The notes: a model not told the origin generated them from the sequence alone. DNA of 7,111 nucleotides from Oscillospiraceae bacterium (GCA_900766795.1 CAAFWX010000072.1:1-7111), one strand, 5' to 3'. Shown: positions 1 to 6,922, numbered from the stretch's first letter. Translations and numbers: made by a program.

Positions 1-10
1 AAAAGGGGGC

Positions 11-99
11 GCGGGGGAGAAACCCGTAGGGAGAGGGGGAAATGCCGATTTTTGTCGGATTTTGTTTTTCCCCCTCTCCCGAAGGGTTTCATCCCCCGC
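11..99. repeat. Long imperfect inverted repeat (foldback), ~29 paired bases per arm
   Basis: Bases 11-25 pair with 84-99 (15 bp, one bulged base near 91). Bases 29-42 pair with 67-80 (14 bp without mismatch). A 3x3 unpaired step, GTA at 26-28 against GAA at 81-83, separates the two helices. The apex (43-66) holds a small CCGA/TCGG hairpin. In each arm the unpaired triplet is flanked by CCC and GGG, so each arm can also form its own CCC-GNA-GGG mini-hairpin. On the minus strand the foldback is followed by a C run and TTTT at the window edge, so it could act as a second terminator. It could equally be a small non-coding mobile repeat. No coding function is claimed. Confidence 0.8.
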
Positions 100-101
100 A
101 T

Positions 102-244
102 GCGAGAAAACATAAGGAGTTAAAAGGCTCCTAAGCGCCCAAGAAAAGAGCGCCATAAATCTAAATAGCGAGAAAACATTGTAAATCCAAAAGCGCCTAT
201 GCGCCCAAGAAAAGAGCACCATAAAACTCGCGGGCGAGAAAACA
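102..244. repeat. Diverged 66-bp tandem repeat, two units plus the start of a third
   Basis: The element gcgagaaaaca starts at 102, 168 and 234, exactly 66 bp apart. A second conserved block, gcgcccaagaaaagagc followed by [ga]ccataaa, lies at 135-159 and 201-225, also 66 bp apart with 24 of 25 bases identical. By hand count the two full units match at about 49 of 66 positions, and identity is concentrated in those two blocks. The third unit keeps only the first element. A near copy (10 of 11) of the short element falls at 278-288, partly in the loop of the phoR terminator. The period is a multiple of three, and one minus-strand frame is open from an ATG at 222 past the window start, but no Shine-Dalgarno precedes it, so I do not call a gene. 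Together with the foldback and the terminator this accounts for most of 1-326. Confidence 0.75.
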
Positions 245-267
245 CAGTATTAAAGATAATCTCCCAC

Positions 268-302
268 AAAAAATCCCGAGAGAAAACAACTCCTCTCGGG
301 AT
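268..302 (-). terminator. Rho-independent terminator of the pst-pho operon
   Basis: On the minus strand, atcccgagag (302-293) pairs perfectly with ctctcgggat (282-273) around a 10-nt loop and runs straight into six T residues (273-268). The stem begins 24 nt after the phoR stop codon. This is a textbook intrinsic terminator in the right place to end the operon transcript. Confidence 0.92.
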
Positions 303-326
303 AACAGTATTGCAATCAGCACAATT

Positions 327-2006
327 TCAGCTGTTTTTTTCTTTCGGCAGCCTTATCGTGATAACCGAGCCTTTTCCCTCAACGCTTTGTGCCTGCACGT
401 TTCCTCCGTGCAGAAGCGCGCCGTGCTTGACGATGGACAGTCCAAGACCAGTTCCGCCGAGCTTTCGCGAGTGGCTTTTATCCACGCGGTAAAAACGCTC
501 GAAAATTCTTGAGATGGACTCCGCGGGAATGCCGATTCCAGTGTCGCGCACTTCGATTACTACGCTGTCGGAGTCCTGCGAGAGCGCGATTTCCGCGCTG
601 CCGCCCTCGCGGTTGTATTTCACCGCGTTGTCGAGAAGATTGTACATCATCTCCTCCAGCACGGGACGAATGCCGACGTAGGTTATCCGCTCGCCCGAAA
701 CGTAAAGGGAAACGCGGCACTGCTCGGCTGCCGTTCTGAGCCGCTCGCAGACGAGGTGCGCAAGCTCCGTCAGGTCAACCTCCGTCCTGCGGTCGGGGAA
801 AACGTCCTCGTCAAGCTGCGAAAGCTTGATGATGTCCTGTATCAGCGCGATAAGACGCCCCGATTCGTCGCGTATGTTTTTCGCAAAGCCCACAACGTCC
901 TCCGACTTCACGATGCCCCCGACAAGCATGTCGGAGATTCCGTAAATGGTGGTGAGCGGGGTTTTCAGCTCGTGGGACACATTGGAGGTGAACTCCCTGC
1001 GAAGCTGCTCGCGCTGCTCCTTTTCAGTGATGTCAAGGATAATGAGCACGATTCCGCTTATCTCGCCCTCGGAGCTGACAGGGCTTGCAAACAGCTGATA
1101 GAACCTGTCGTTCATCTCAAGAACCTGCTCGGCGTGTTTGCCCGAAAGGGCGCTGCTAACCGCCTTGCGCAGCCCCTCGCTGCGGTTCAGGGTGAGCAGG
1201 CTGTCGCTGTCCGAAATGCTCTGCGCACCCAGAATATGGAGCGCGGAGGAATTGTAGGAGAGTATCTTCAATCGGGTGTCCGCAATTATGAAGCCCTCGC
1301 TCATGTTTTCGGTGATGAGAGAAAACTCCGACCTGCTTTGTTTCAGCTCCGCCATTTGCTCGGAGATTTCACGGTTCTGCTCGTGAATACGCCGCAGCAG
1401 AGGAGCAATCTCGTAATAACTCTCGTCAATGTCAGGCTCGGTGAGGTCAATACTGTTTATGGGCTTGACAATCGCCCGCGAAATAACCGAAGCCAGCCCG
1501 AAAGACACCATAGCCGCAACCAGAAGCACAAGGAGAATCTCCCACCAAAGTCCAAGCAGCAGCGAAAGCACGGTTGCCTGCGTGCCCGAAACACGCACAA
1601 TGCAGCCGTCGCGAAGCTCCCTTGCGCAGTAGATGGTCTTTTCGGAGAGCGTGGAGGAAACCCTCACGGCGGCGCCGCTTCCGTTGCTTTTCGCAGCGGA
1701 TATTTCCTCGCGAAGAGCATGGTTCTCCATCGAGGAGGGGTCAGCCTCGCTGTCGAAAAGCACCGTGCCGTCCGCAGCGATGTAGGTTATTCGATTTCTG
1801 AAATCCGTCAGCTCCGCAAGCGTTTCGATATCCGTTTCGGGCGCGGTGTTGTCCATTGTGACGGCAAGCAGGCGCGCTTCCTCCATAAGCTGCTCGGTGT
1901 AGGAGTTCTCTGTCTGCGCAAAGAACACCCCGAGAATAAGCCCTGCGGCAGCGATTGTCGCAATAAGCGAAACAATAAATGTCCCCAGAAAGATTCGTTT
2001 TGTCAT
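327..2006 (-). CDS. phoR: PhoR, phosphate-sensing membrane histidine kinase
   Basis: A 559-residue sensor kinase that autophosphorylates on histidine when phosphate is low and passes the phosphate to the response regulator encoded just upstream. Transmembrane segments lie at about 7-30 and 150-176. Between them is a roughly 120-residue extracytoplasmic domain containing DGTVLFDSEADPSSMENH, typical of Firmicutes PhoR. A HAMP-like stretch (174-225, with KPI) leads to a PAS domain (about 226-330). The HisKA domain carries SHELKTP with the phospho-acceptor His345. The ATP-binding domain has the N box (LLDNAVKYN, Asn460), G1 (DTGIGIP, 488-494), F box (FERFYRVD, 502-509) and G2 (GGTGLGL, 517-523). 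All catalytic motifs are intact and the length is normal. The ATG overlaps the regulator's stop as ATGA (2003-2006), implying translational coupling. Two cysteines (127, 135) lie in the external domain. It is the last gene before the terminator. Confidence 0.95.
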   Translation of the reverse strand: MTKRIFLGTFIVSLIATIAAAGLILGVFFAQTENSYTEQLMEEARLLAVTMDNTAPETDIETLAELTDFRNRITYIAADGTVLFDSEADPSSMENHALREEISAAKSNGSGAAVRVSSTLSEKTIYCARELRDGCIVRVSGTQATVLSLLLGLWWEILLVLLVAAMVSFGLASVISRAIVKPINSIDLTEPDIDESYYEIAPLLRRIHEQNREISEQMAELKQSRSEFSLITENMSEGFIIADTRLKILSYNSSALHILGAQSISDSDSLLTLNRSEGLRKAVSSALSGKHAEQVLEMNDRFYQLFASPVSSEGEISGIVLIILDITEKEQREQLRREFTSNVSHELKTPLTTIYGISDMLVGGIVKSEDVVGFAKNIRDESGRLIALIQDIIKLSQLDEDVFPDRRTEVDLTELAHLVCERLRTAAEQCRVSLYVSGERITYVGIRPVLEEMMYNLLDNAVKYNREGGSAEIALSQDSDSVVIEVRDTGIGIPAESISRIFERFYRVDKSHSRKLGGTGLGLSIVKHGALLHGGNVQAQSVEGKGSVITIRLPKEKNS

Positions 2007-2680
2007 GCTTCCGCCGCCTTATATCCGATTCCGCGCACGGTTTCGATAATGTCCGCGCACGCGCCAAGCTTGCTGCGCAGGGTTCTGATGTGCACGTCCA
2101 CTGTGCGGCTCTCGCCGTCGAAATCATAGCCCCAGACCTTTTCGAGAATACGGTCGCGGGTCAGCACCTTGCCCTTGTTTTCCAGCAAAAAACACAGCAG
2201 CTCAAATTCCTTGTAGGTCAGCGTCACCTGCTCGCCGGCGGCGGTGACGATGTGCTTTGACGGGCTGACATAAAGCTGCCCCACGCTCATATCGGGCTTT
2301 TCCGCCGACTGATTCGCCGCGGACCTGCGCAAAAGCGCCTTGACACGCGAAATCAGCTCCATTGTGCCAAAGGGCTTTGCAACATAGTCGTCTGCGCCGC
2401 TGTCAAGCCCTATCACCTTGTCATATTCCGTGCCCTTCGCCGTCAGCAGAATGACGGGAAGCGTGGCATATTCCGCGTCAGCGCGAAGCTTCGCCAGAAC
2501 CGAAAGCCCATCCTCCTCGGGAAGCATGATGTCAAGCAGCAGCAAAGACGGCTTCTCGGCTTTCATTGCCTGACGCAGCTCCGAGGGCTTCTCAAACCCT
2601 CTTGCAGAAAGTCCCGAATTGTTCAGTGCATACAAAACAAAGCTTCGGATATTACTGTCGTCCTCCAGCATATATATCAT
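2003..2680 (-). CDS. phoB: PhoB/PhoP-family response regulator (OmpR type)
   Basis: A 225-residue two-domain transcription factor, partner of the PhoR kinase encoded next. The receiver domain (1-118) has the acidic pocket (Glu6, Asp7, Asp8), phospho-acceptor Asp50 in LLLDIMLPEEDG, Thr80 and Lys102 in AKPF. The C-terminal winged-helix domain (about 132-223) shows the OmpR pattern: LTYKEFELLCFLLEN, then the recognition region SRTVDVHIRTLRSKL (191-205) and the GIGY wing. When phosphorylated it should bind paired TTAACA-like hexamers such as those upstream of pstS, which would make the operon autoregulated; this is inference. The start is supported by AGGGAG 8 nt upstream. The gene lies 74 nt after phoU, the largest gap in the operon, which holds a hairpin but no recognisable promoter. 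In Bacillus nomenclature it would be phoP. Family assignment is secure; the specific name rests on context. Confidence 0.94.
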   Translation of the reverse strand: MIYMLEDDSNIRSFVLYALNNSGLSARGFEKPSELRQAMKAEKPSLLLLDIMLPEEDGLSVLAKLRADAEYATLPVILLTAKGTEYDKVIGLDSGADDYVAKPFGTMELISRVKALLRRSAANQSAEKPDMSVGQLYVSPSKHIVTAAGEQVTLTYKEFELLCFLLENKGKVLTRDRILEKVWGYDFDGESRTVDVHIRTLRSKLGACADIIETVRGIGYKAAEA

Positions 2681-2708
2681 GCAATCATCTCCCTATACAG
2701 AATTTTTG

Positions 2709-2727
2709 GGGTGTGCACAGCACACCC
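2709..2727 (-). other. Perfect hairpin in the phoU-phoB gap
   Basis: gggtgtgc (2709-2716) pairs with gcacaccc (2720-2727) around a 3-nt loop, giving eight uninterrupted pairs. On the operon strand it is followed by C and a run of A, not T, so it is not a standard intrinsic terminator. It stands about 17 nt upstream of the response-regulator Shine-Dalgarno and about 27 nt after the phoU stop. It could act as an RNA stability or processing element that sets different levels for the transport and regulatory parts of the message, but nothing in the sequence proves this. Confidence 0.6.
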
Positions 2728-2754
2728 TCAACTCATGTGAACAGCCTCAGCTTT

Positions 2755-3393
2755 TCAGTGCTCGCCCGTGATGGAATACTGCACCCACTCTGCAATGTTA
2801 GTGGCATGGTCGGCTATTCTTTCGAGATACTTTGCCGCCATAAGCAAATCCATGAACTCCTCTGCGTCCTGCGAATCGGAGCGCACCAGCGAGGTAAGCT
2901 CGCGCTTTACCTCGACAAACAGGCTGTCAACCTTGTCGTCCGAATCAATGACCTCCTGCGCAAGATTATAGTCGCGCTTCACGAAGGAATCCACGCTCAT
3001 AGTAACCATCACGGCGGCGTGTCCCGCCATCTCGGAGATGTGCACCTTTCCCGCAAGGTCGGACGAGCAGACAAACCTTGAGATTTCCGCAATGTCCTGC
3101 GACTGGTCGGCTATGCGCTCCATGTCGGAAATCATCTTAAGCGCCGAGGAAACCAAGCGCAAATCCTTTGCCACAGGCTGCTGGTGAAGAAGCAGCTTCA
3201 TGCAGAGAGTTTCAATCTCGCGCTCGAGATGGTCGGTTTCGTTTTCGTTCTCATTCACCCGCTCGATGTTGCGTGAGGTTTCTGTGCCGAACAACGCCTT
3301 AATCGCGCAGGCAATGCTCTCCTCGCACAATGCTCCCATCTTTATAAGCAGTGAATTAAGCTGCTCCAGCTGAGCGTCAAAACGGTTTCTCAT
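2755..3393 (-). CDS. phoU: PhoU, phosphate signalling and transport regulator
   Basis: A 212-residue cytoplasmic, all-helical protein of normal family length. PhoU connects the state of the PstSCAB transporter to PhoR, keeping the kinase off when phosphate is plentiful, and limits uptake. The two internal PhoU repeats are visible. Each ends in the metal-binding signature ERIAD: residues 92-96 (MERIADQSQDIAE) and 191-195 (LERIADHATNIAE). The first repeat also has the conserved stretch QQPVAKDLRL (71-80). The gene starts 32 nt after pstB, behind a modest GGGGGA ribosome-binding site 8 nt from the ATG, so it belongs to the same transcript. It lies between the transporter genes and the phoB-phoR pair, matching its bridging role. 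No truncation or unusual residue is apparent. Confidence 0.95.
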   Translation of the reverse strand: MRNRFDAQLEQLNSLLIKMGALCEESIACAIKALFGTETSRNIERVNENENETDHLEREIETLCMKLLLHQQPVAKDLRLVSSALKMISDMERIADQSQDIAEISRFVCSSDLAGKVHISEMAGHAAVMVTMSVDSFVKRDYNLAQEVIDSDDKVDSLFVEVKRELTSLVRSDSQDAEEFMDLLMAAKYLERIADHATNIAEWVQYSITGEH

Positions 3394-3425
3394 AATTCAA
3401 ATCCCCCGATATTCTTTCCCGCGCT

Positions 3426-4190
3426 TTATCCGAAGCGTCCGGTGATGTAGTCCTCCGTCCGCTTGTCCTGCGGGTTGGAGAAAAGCCTTTCGGTGTCGCC
3501 GTACTCGATAACCTCGCCCAGAAGAAAGAACGCGGTCTTGTCGGCAATGCGCACAGCCTGCTGCATATTATGAGTTACCATGATTATAGTATAATCCTTT
3601 TTCAGCTCAATTGCAAGGTCTTCTATGCGAGAAGTTGAAATCGGGTCGAGCGCAGAGGTCGGTTCGTCCATAAGAAGCACCTCGGGCTGCACCGCAAGCG
3701 CCCTTGCAATGCACAATCTCTGCTGCTGTCCGCCCGAAAGCCCCAGCGCGCTCTTTTTCAGGCGGTCTTTCAGCTCGTCCCAGATTGCAGCGTCGCGCAG
3801 CGACTTCTCCACAATGTCGTCAAGCTTAACCTTTGAATGGATTCCGTGGGTTCTCGGACCAAAGGCTATGTTGTCATAAACGCTCATAGGGAAAGGGTTC
3901 GGCTTTTGAAACACCATTCCAACGCGCCTGCGCAGCATGTTTACGTCCATGCCCCCGTAGATGTCCTCGCCGTCCAAAAGAAACTCGCCCGTTATGCGGC
4001 AGCCCGTAACCAGGTCGTTCATTCTGTTGAGGGATTTCAGCAGCGTGGATTTTCCGCAGCCCGAAGGGCCAATGAACGCCGTAATCCGGTTTGCGGGTAT
4101 CTCGAGGTTTATGCCCTTCAGCGCCTTGAAATCGCCATAGTACAGCTGTGCGTTTCTTATATCAAATTTACAGGAGCTTTCGCTTTGCAT
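3426..4190 (-). CDS. pstB: PstB, phosphate transporter ATPase
   Basis: The ATP-hydrolysing subunit of the PstSCAB importer, bound to the cytoplasmic face of PstC and PstA. Numbering from the chosen ATG (254 aa): Walker [10 protein letters not shown] (41-49), Q-loop Gln95 in [14 protein letters not shown] signature LSGGQQQR (151-158), Walker B VLLMDEP (171-177), D-loop SALD (179-182) and switch His207 in [17 protein letters not shown] and the ending GRFG are characteristic of PstB rather than of other importer ATPases. An in-frame ATG five codons upstream (4203-4205, giving 259 aa) is possible. I prefer 4190 because GGGAG lies 8 nt before it, whereas the upstream ATG has only a weak AGGG. The gap to pstA is 18 nt counted to this start, or 3 nt to the upstream one. 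Confidence 0.96.
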   Translation of the reverse strand: MQSESSCKFDIRNAQLYYGDFKALKGINLEIPANRITAFIGPSGCGKSTLLKSLNRMNDLVTGCRITGEFLLDGEDIYGGMDVNMLRRRVGMVFQKPNPFPMSVYDNIAFGPRTHGIHSKVKLDDIVEKSLRDAAIWDELKDRLKKSALGLSGGQQQRLCIARALAVQPEVLLMDEPTSALDPISTSRIEDLAIELKKDYTIIMVTHNMQQAVRIADKTAFFLLGEVIEYGDTERLFSNPQDKRTEDYITGRFG

Positions 4191-4198
4191 GTTTATTT

Positions 4199-4203
4199 CT
4201 CCC
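4199..4203 (-). promoter_or_regulatory. Ribosome-binding site that decides the pstB start
   Basis: GGGAG on the minus strand lies 8 nt before the ATG at 4188-4190. It also overlaps the alternative upstream ATG (ATGGGAG), so a ribosome on this site would cover that codon. This favours the shorter 254-residue PstB. Confidence 0.6.
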
Positions 4204-4208
4204 ATCTG

Positions 4209-5123
4209 TCAGCCCTGCTTTCGGATAAGCCTGCGCTCAATCGAGTCGGAAACAAGGTTTATTATCAGCGTAAGTACCAGAAGCACAAACGCAGTGGCAT
4301 ATGCCTGCTCGGTGTACAAGCCCTCGCTGAACAGCGCATACATGTGTACCGCAAGCGTTCTCGCAGAGCCAAAGGGTGTTTTGGGCACGGCGGGGTTTGT
4401 TCCCGCGGTCAGGATAAGCGCTGCGGACTCGCCCACAATGCGCCCTATAGCCAGCACGATTCCCGACATGATTCCGGGAACCGCCGTAGGAAGCACAACC
4501 TTGAACACCGTTCTGCTTTTACCCGCGCCCAAGCCGAAGCTTCCCTCGCGATAGCTGTCAGGAACGGCAAGCAGCGCCTCCTCGGTGGTGCGTATTATCA
4601 GCGGAAGCACCATTATCGCAAGAGTAATCACTCCCGCAAGCATGGAATAGCTCCACTTGAAGCCGATGACAAACATCAGAAATCCGAACAGACCGTACAC
4701 TATTGAGGGAATGCCCGACAGGGTTTCTGTCGTTATGCGAATGACTTTAACCAGCTTGCTGCCGCGCTTTGAATACTCGACAAGATACACCGCCGCGCAC
4801 ACTCCCACAGGCACCGCAAGCAGCAGAGTAAACAGCACAAACAGCACCGTATTCACAATTGCGGGCATCATGGAAACGTTCTTTGAGCTGTATTTCCACT
4901 CGAACTGCTCTGCTGTAAGGTTCGGGATTCCGTTCACGATGATATATCCCACGATGAACAGCAGAATCGCCGCCGCCAAGACCGCCGCCAACAGCACCAG
5001 AATACCAAGCACTGCCGAAAGCGGGCTTCGTGCATACTGCTTAAGGCGCTGCTTCAATGTCACGCGGTTTATATATTGCTCGGGAGCCTTTCCCCCAACG
5101 TTTTTTGCAACTGCTTCGGTCAC
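4209..5123 (-). CDS. pstA: PstA, phosphate transporter permease
   Basis: One of the two membrane subunits forming the phosphate channel. It has 304 residues with about six membrane segments: 35-64, 87-115, 137-156, 160-177, 213-240 and 275-294. The cytoplasmic EAA loop that docks on PstB is clear: EEALLAVPDSYREGSFGLGA (181-200), followed by LP at 211-212. GRIVGESAALILTAG (227-241) corresponds to the PstA version of the next segment, which separates it from PstC (RAIGETMAVVMVAGN). The cytoplasmic N-terminus (about 35 residues) is hydrophilic. The start is GTG, overlapping the pstC stop as GTGA (5120-5123), with an excellent AAGGGGAGG 8 nt upstream inside pstC. This implies translational coupling and matched amounts of the two permeases. 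Confidence 0.95.
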   Translation of the reverse strand: MTEAVAKNVGGKAPEQYINRVTLKQRLKQYARSPLSAVLGILVLLAAVLAAAILLFIVGYIIVNGIPNLTAEQFEWKYSSKNVSMMPAIVNTVLFVLFTLLLAVPVGVCAAVYLVEYSKRGSKLVKVIRITTETLSGIPSIVYGLFGFLMFVIGFKWSYSMLAGVITLAIMVLPLIIRTTEEALLAVPDSYREGSFGLGAGKSRTVFKVVLPTAVPGIMSGIVLAIGRIVGESAALILTAGTNPAVPKTPFGSARTLAVHMYALFSEGLYTEQAYATAFVLLVLTLIINLVSDSIERRLIRKQG

Positions 5124-5974
5124 TTGACATTCCTCCCCTTAAGCACAGAGAAGCAAAGGTTGATTATGAGTATGAACACGAACAGAACCACAGCCGTTGC
5201 AATCAGCGCCTCACGGTGAAGCCCGCTTGCATAGCCCATCTCAATTACGATGTTGGAGGTAAGCGTGCGCACACCGTCAGTCAGGCTGTCGGGAAGCTTT
5301 GTCTGGTTTCCCGCAACCATAACCACCGCCATGGTTTCGCCGATTGCCCTGCCGACGCCGAGGATTATCGCCGCCAGTATTCCCGACTTCGCAGCGGGAA
5401 GCAGGACAAAAAACACGCTTCTTTCGTGAGTCGCCCCAAGCGCCAGCGCTCCCTCGTAATAGTTTTCGGGAACGCTGTTAAGCGCCGCCTCAGAGGTCTT
5501 GATGATTGTCGGGAGAATCATGATTCCAAGCAGGATTCCTGCGGTAAGAATGCTCTTTCCCGTGCCGAGAAGCTCTTTCATAAACGGCACGATTACCACC
5601 AATCCGAAAAAGCCATAAACAATCGAGGGGATTCCCGCCAGCAGATTCACGGCGGGCTTTGCGAAGCGGTACAGCCCCTTCGGGCAGTATCGCGACATAA
5701 ACACCGCGCAAAGCAGCCCCAGCGGAACGCCGATTGCGATTGCGATTCCTGTTACAAGCACGCTTCCGACAATCATCGGAAGGATTCCGAAATCCCCGCT
5801 CGAGGGCTTCCACTTTGTTCCGAACAGGAAATCTCCCACGCCGATTTCAGCGATTGCAGGTATTCCTCCCGCGAACATGTAGACGCAAATCGTCACCACG
5901 GCGAGAATGGACATACACGCGCATACAGCAAACATAATGTGAAGCAGTGCTTCCTTGACCTTTGAAGTGCTCAT
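5120..5974 (-). CDS. pstC: PstC, phosphate transporter permease
   Basis: The second channel-forming subunit: 284 residues with about six membrane segments (11-34, 63-95, 113-132, 142-158, 197-222, 256-277). The periplasm-side segment after the first helix carries GDFLFGTKWKPSSGDFGILP (47-66), a typical PstC feature. The EAA loop reads EAALNSVPENYYEGALALGA (162-181), followed by LP at 192-193. RAIGETMAVVMVAGN (209-223) is the PstC hallmark. It starts 21 nt after the pstS stop; the ribosome-binding site is weak (AGTAGGG close to the ATG). No hairpin separates it from pstS, so nothing visible explains how the binding protein would be made in excess over the channel. Length and motifs are intact. 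Confidence 0.95.
   Translation of the reverse strand: MSTSKVKEALLHIMFAVCACMSILAVVTICVYMFAGGIPAIAEIGVGDFLFGTKWKPSSGDFGILPMIVGSVLVTGIAIAIGVPLGLLCAVFMSRYCPKGLYRFAKPAVNLLAGIPSIVYGFFGLVVIVPFMKELLGTGKSILTAGILLGIMILPTIIKTSEAALNSVPENYYEGALALGATHERSVFFVLLPAAKSGILAAIILGVGRAIGETMAVVMVAGNQTKLPDSLTDGVRTLTSNIVIEMGYASGLHREALIATAVVLFVFILIINLCFSVLKGRNVK
5132..5140 (-). promoter_or_regulatory. Strong ribosome-binding site for the GTG start of pstA
   Basis: AAGGGGAGG on the minus strand lies 8 nt before the GTG at 5121-5123, inside the last codons of pstC. It is the best match to the anti-Shine-Dalgarno in the operon and supports the non-ATG start. Confidence 0.8.
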
Positions 5975-5995
5975 GCTACCCTACTCTTTCGATTA

Positions 5996-6922
5996 TCAGC
6001 CTATTTCGCTCCAGGAGCTGATTCCGCCTGTGTAGATGTTCATAATCTGCTCAGAGGTGAGGTTGTCAACGGGGTTGTTTTTGTTGACAATAACCGCAAT
6101 TCCGTCGTTTGCGATTGTTACTGCCGAAAGACCGTTTGCAAGCTCCTCAGCCTTAAGGTCGCGCGAGGACATTCCGATGTCGCAGGCGCCCTCGGTTACG
6201 GCGGTGATTCCTGCGCCCGAGCCTGTCTGCTGAACCTCAATCTCAACGCCGCTGTTAAGCTGCTTGTATGCGTCTGAGAGAACCTCCATTACCGGAGAAA
6301 CAGAGGTTGAGCCGGAGAGCACTACCGTGCCCGTAAGCCCCGAGGGAGTGTATGCGCCGTTTGAGCCAACGCTTATGTACTTCTCCTGCTCAATGATTGC
6401 CTGGCCGTCATCGCTCAGGATAAAGGTCATGAAATCCGCGCCAAGCTCGGAGAGGTCGCCCTCGCGCACTGCGATAACAAAGGGTCTTGCAACCTTGTAT
6501 TCGCCCGAAAGTATGTTGTCAACGCTCGGCGCAACGCCGTCAACGCTGATTGCCTTTACGGTGTCGTTGAGCGAGCCGAGGGAGATGTAGCCGATGGCGT
6601 CCTCGTCGTCCTTAACGCTCTGAAGCACTACGCTGGTGGACTGGGAAATCTCTGCGTCCTCGCGGGTCATGTCCTCCTTTTCGCCTGCCTCGTTCTTCTG
6701 CTCGATTCCCATAAGCTCAACGAATGCGGAACGTGTGCCCGAGCCGTCCTCGCGGGAAATTACCACGATTTCTCCGCCCTTTGCGGTGGAGGAGTCTGCG
6801 GTGCTGTTTGTGCTGCCATTGCTGCTTGTGCTTCCGGTGCTGCTGGTGCTGCCTGAACAGCCTGTGAGTCCTGCAAGCATAAGCGCGGTGCATATGGAAA
6901 GTACTCTTGTTGTCTTAGTCAT
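5996..6922 (-). CDS. pstS: PstS, phosphate-binding lipoprotein with circularly permuted domain order
   Basis: The extracellular receptor that captures phosphate and hands it to PstC/PstA. It has 308 residues. The signal peptide ends in the lipobox LTGC (lipidated Cys22), followed by a Ser/Thr/Gly/Asn linker (23-48). In conventional PstS the order is GSTSV, GSGAG, MSSR, DGIAVIVN, NW.EIGG, then VNREDGSGTR, IGYVSLG, VDGVAP and the C-terminal YIPV. Here EIVVISREDGSGTR (51-64), IGYISLG (110-116), VDGVAP (127-132), RPF and ILSDDGQ...YISV (168-185) come first. A short joint, GSNGAYTPSGLTG (186-198), is followed by GSTSV (204-208), GSGAG (234-238), MSSR (251-254) and DGIAVIVN (273-280), and the protein ends at SSWSEIG. 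All phosphate-contact motifs are present once, so it is probably functional. The ATG has TAAGGAG 8 nt upstream. It is the first gene of the operon. Confidence 0.94.
   Translation of the reverse strand: MTKTTRVLSICTALMLAGLTGCSGSTSSTGSTSSNGSTNSTADSSTAKGGEIVVISREDGSGTRSAFVELMGIEQKNEAGEKEDMTREDAEISQSTSVVLQSVKDDEDAIGYISLGSLNDTVKAISVDGVAPSVDNILSGEYKVARPFVIAVREGDLSELGADFMTFILSDDGQAIIEQEKYISVGSNGAYTPSGLTGTVVLSGSTSVSPVMEVLSDAYKQLNSGVEIEVQQTGSGAGITAVTEGACDIGMSSRDLKAEELANGLSAVTIANDGIAVIVNKNNPVDNLTSEQIMNIYTGGISSWSEIG

Noticed and set aside
1..222. Partial minus-strand gene beginning at ATG 222 and leaving the window
   Set aside because: No ribosome-binding site, no recognisable protein family, and the frame crosses a tandem repeat and a strong foldback. 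It is kept as a finding, not as a gene.
102..244. CRISPR array
   Set aside because: There are only two full units, they are diverged at about a quarter of positions, the conserved blocks are split, and no cas gene is present.
756..2129. A 457-codon open frame on the plus strand opposite phoR and the response regulator
   Set aside because: It lies antisense to two genes with complete, recognisable domains. Its product is rich in Arg, His and Asn with no family signature, as expected from the reverse frame of a GC-biased gene.
2709..2727. Intrinsic terminator between phoU and the response regulator
   Set aside because: There is no T-tract after the stem on either strand. On the minus strand it is followed by a run of A.
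3837..4706. A long plus-strand frame opposite pstB and pstA
   Set aside because: It spans two well-supported genes in antisense, has no recognisable motif, and shows the Arg/His/Lys-rich composition of a shadow frame.
5057..5965. A 302-codon plus-strand frame opposite pstC
   Set aside because: It is the antisense shadow of a complete permease gene, with no motifs or signal of its own.
5996..6922. PstS as a truncated or frameshifted gene, because it ends at SSWSEIG where a normal PstS would continue
   Set aside because: The seemingly missing half is present intact at the N-terminus after the lipobox, and pstC starts only 21 nt after the stop. Permutation explains all motifs; truncation does not.
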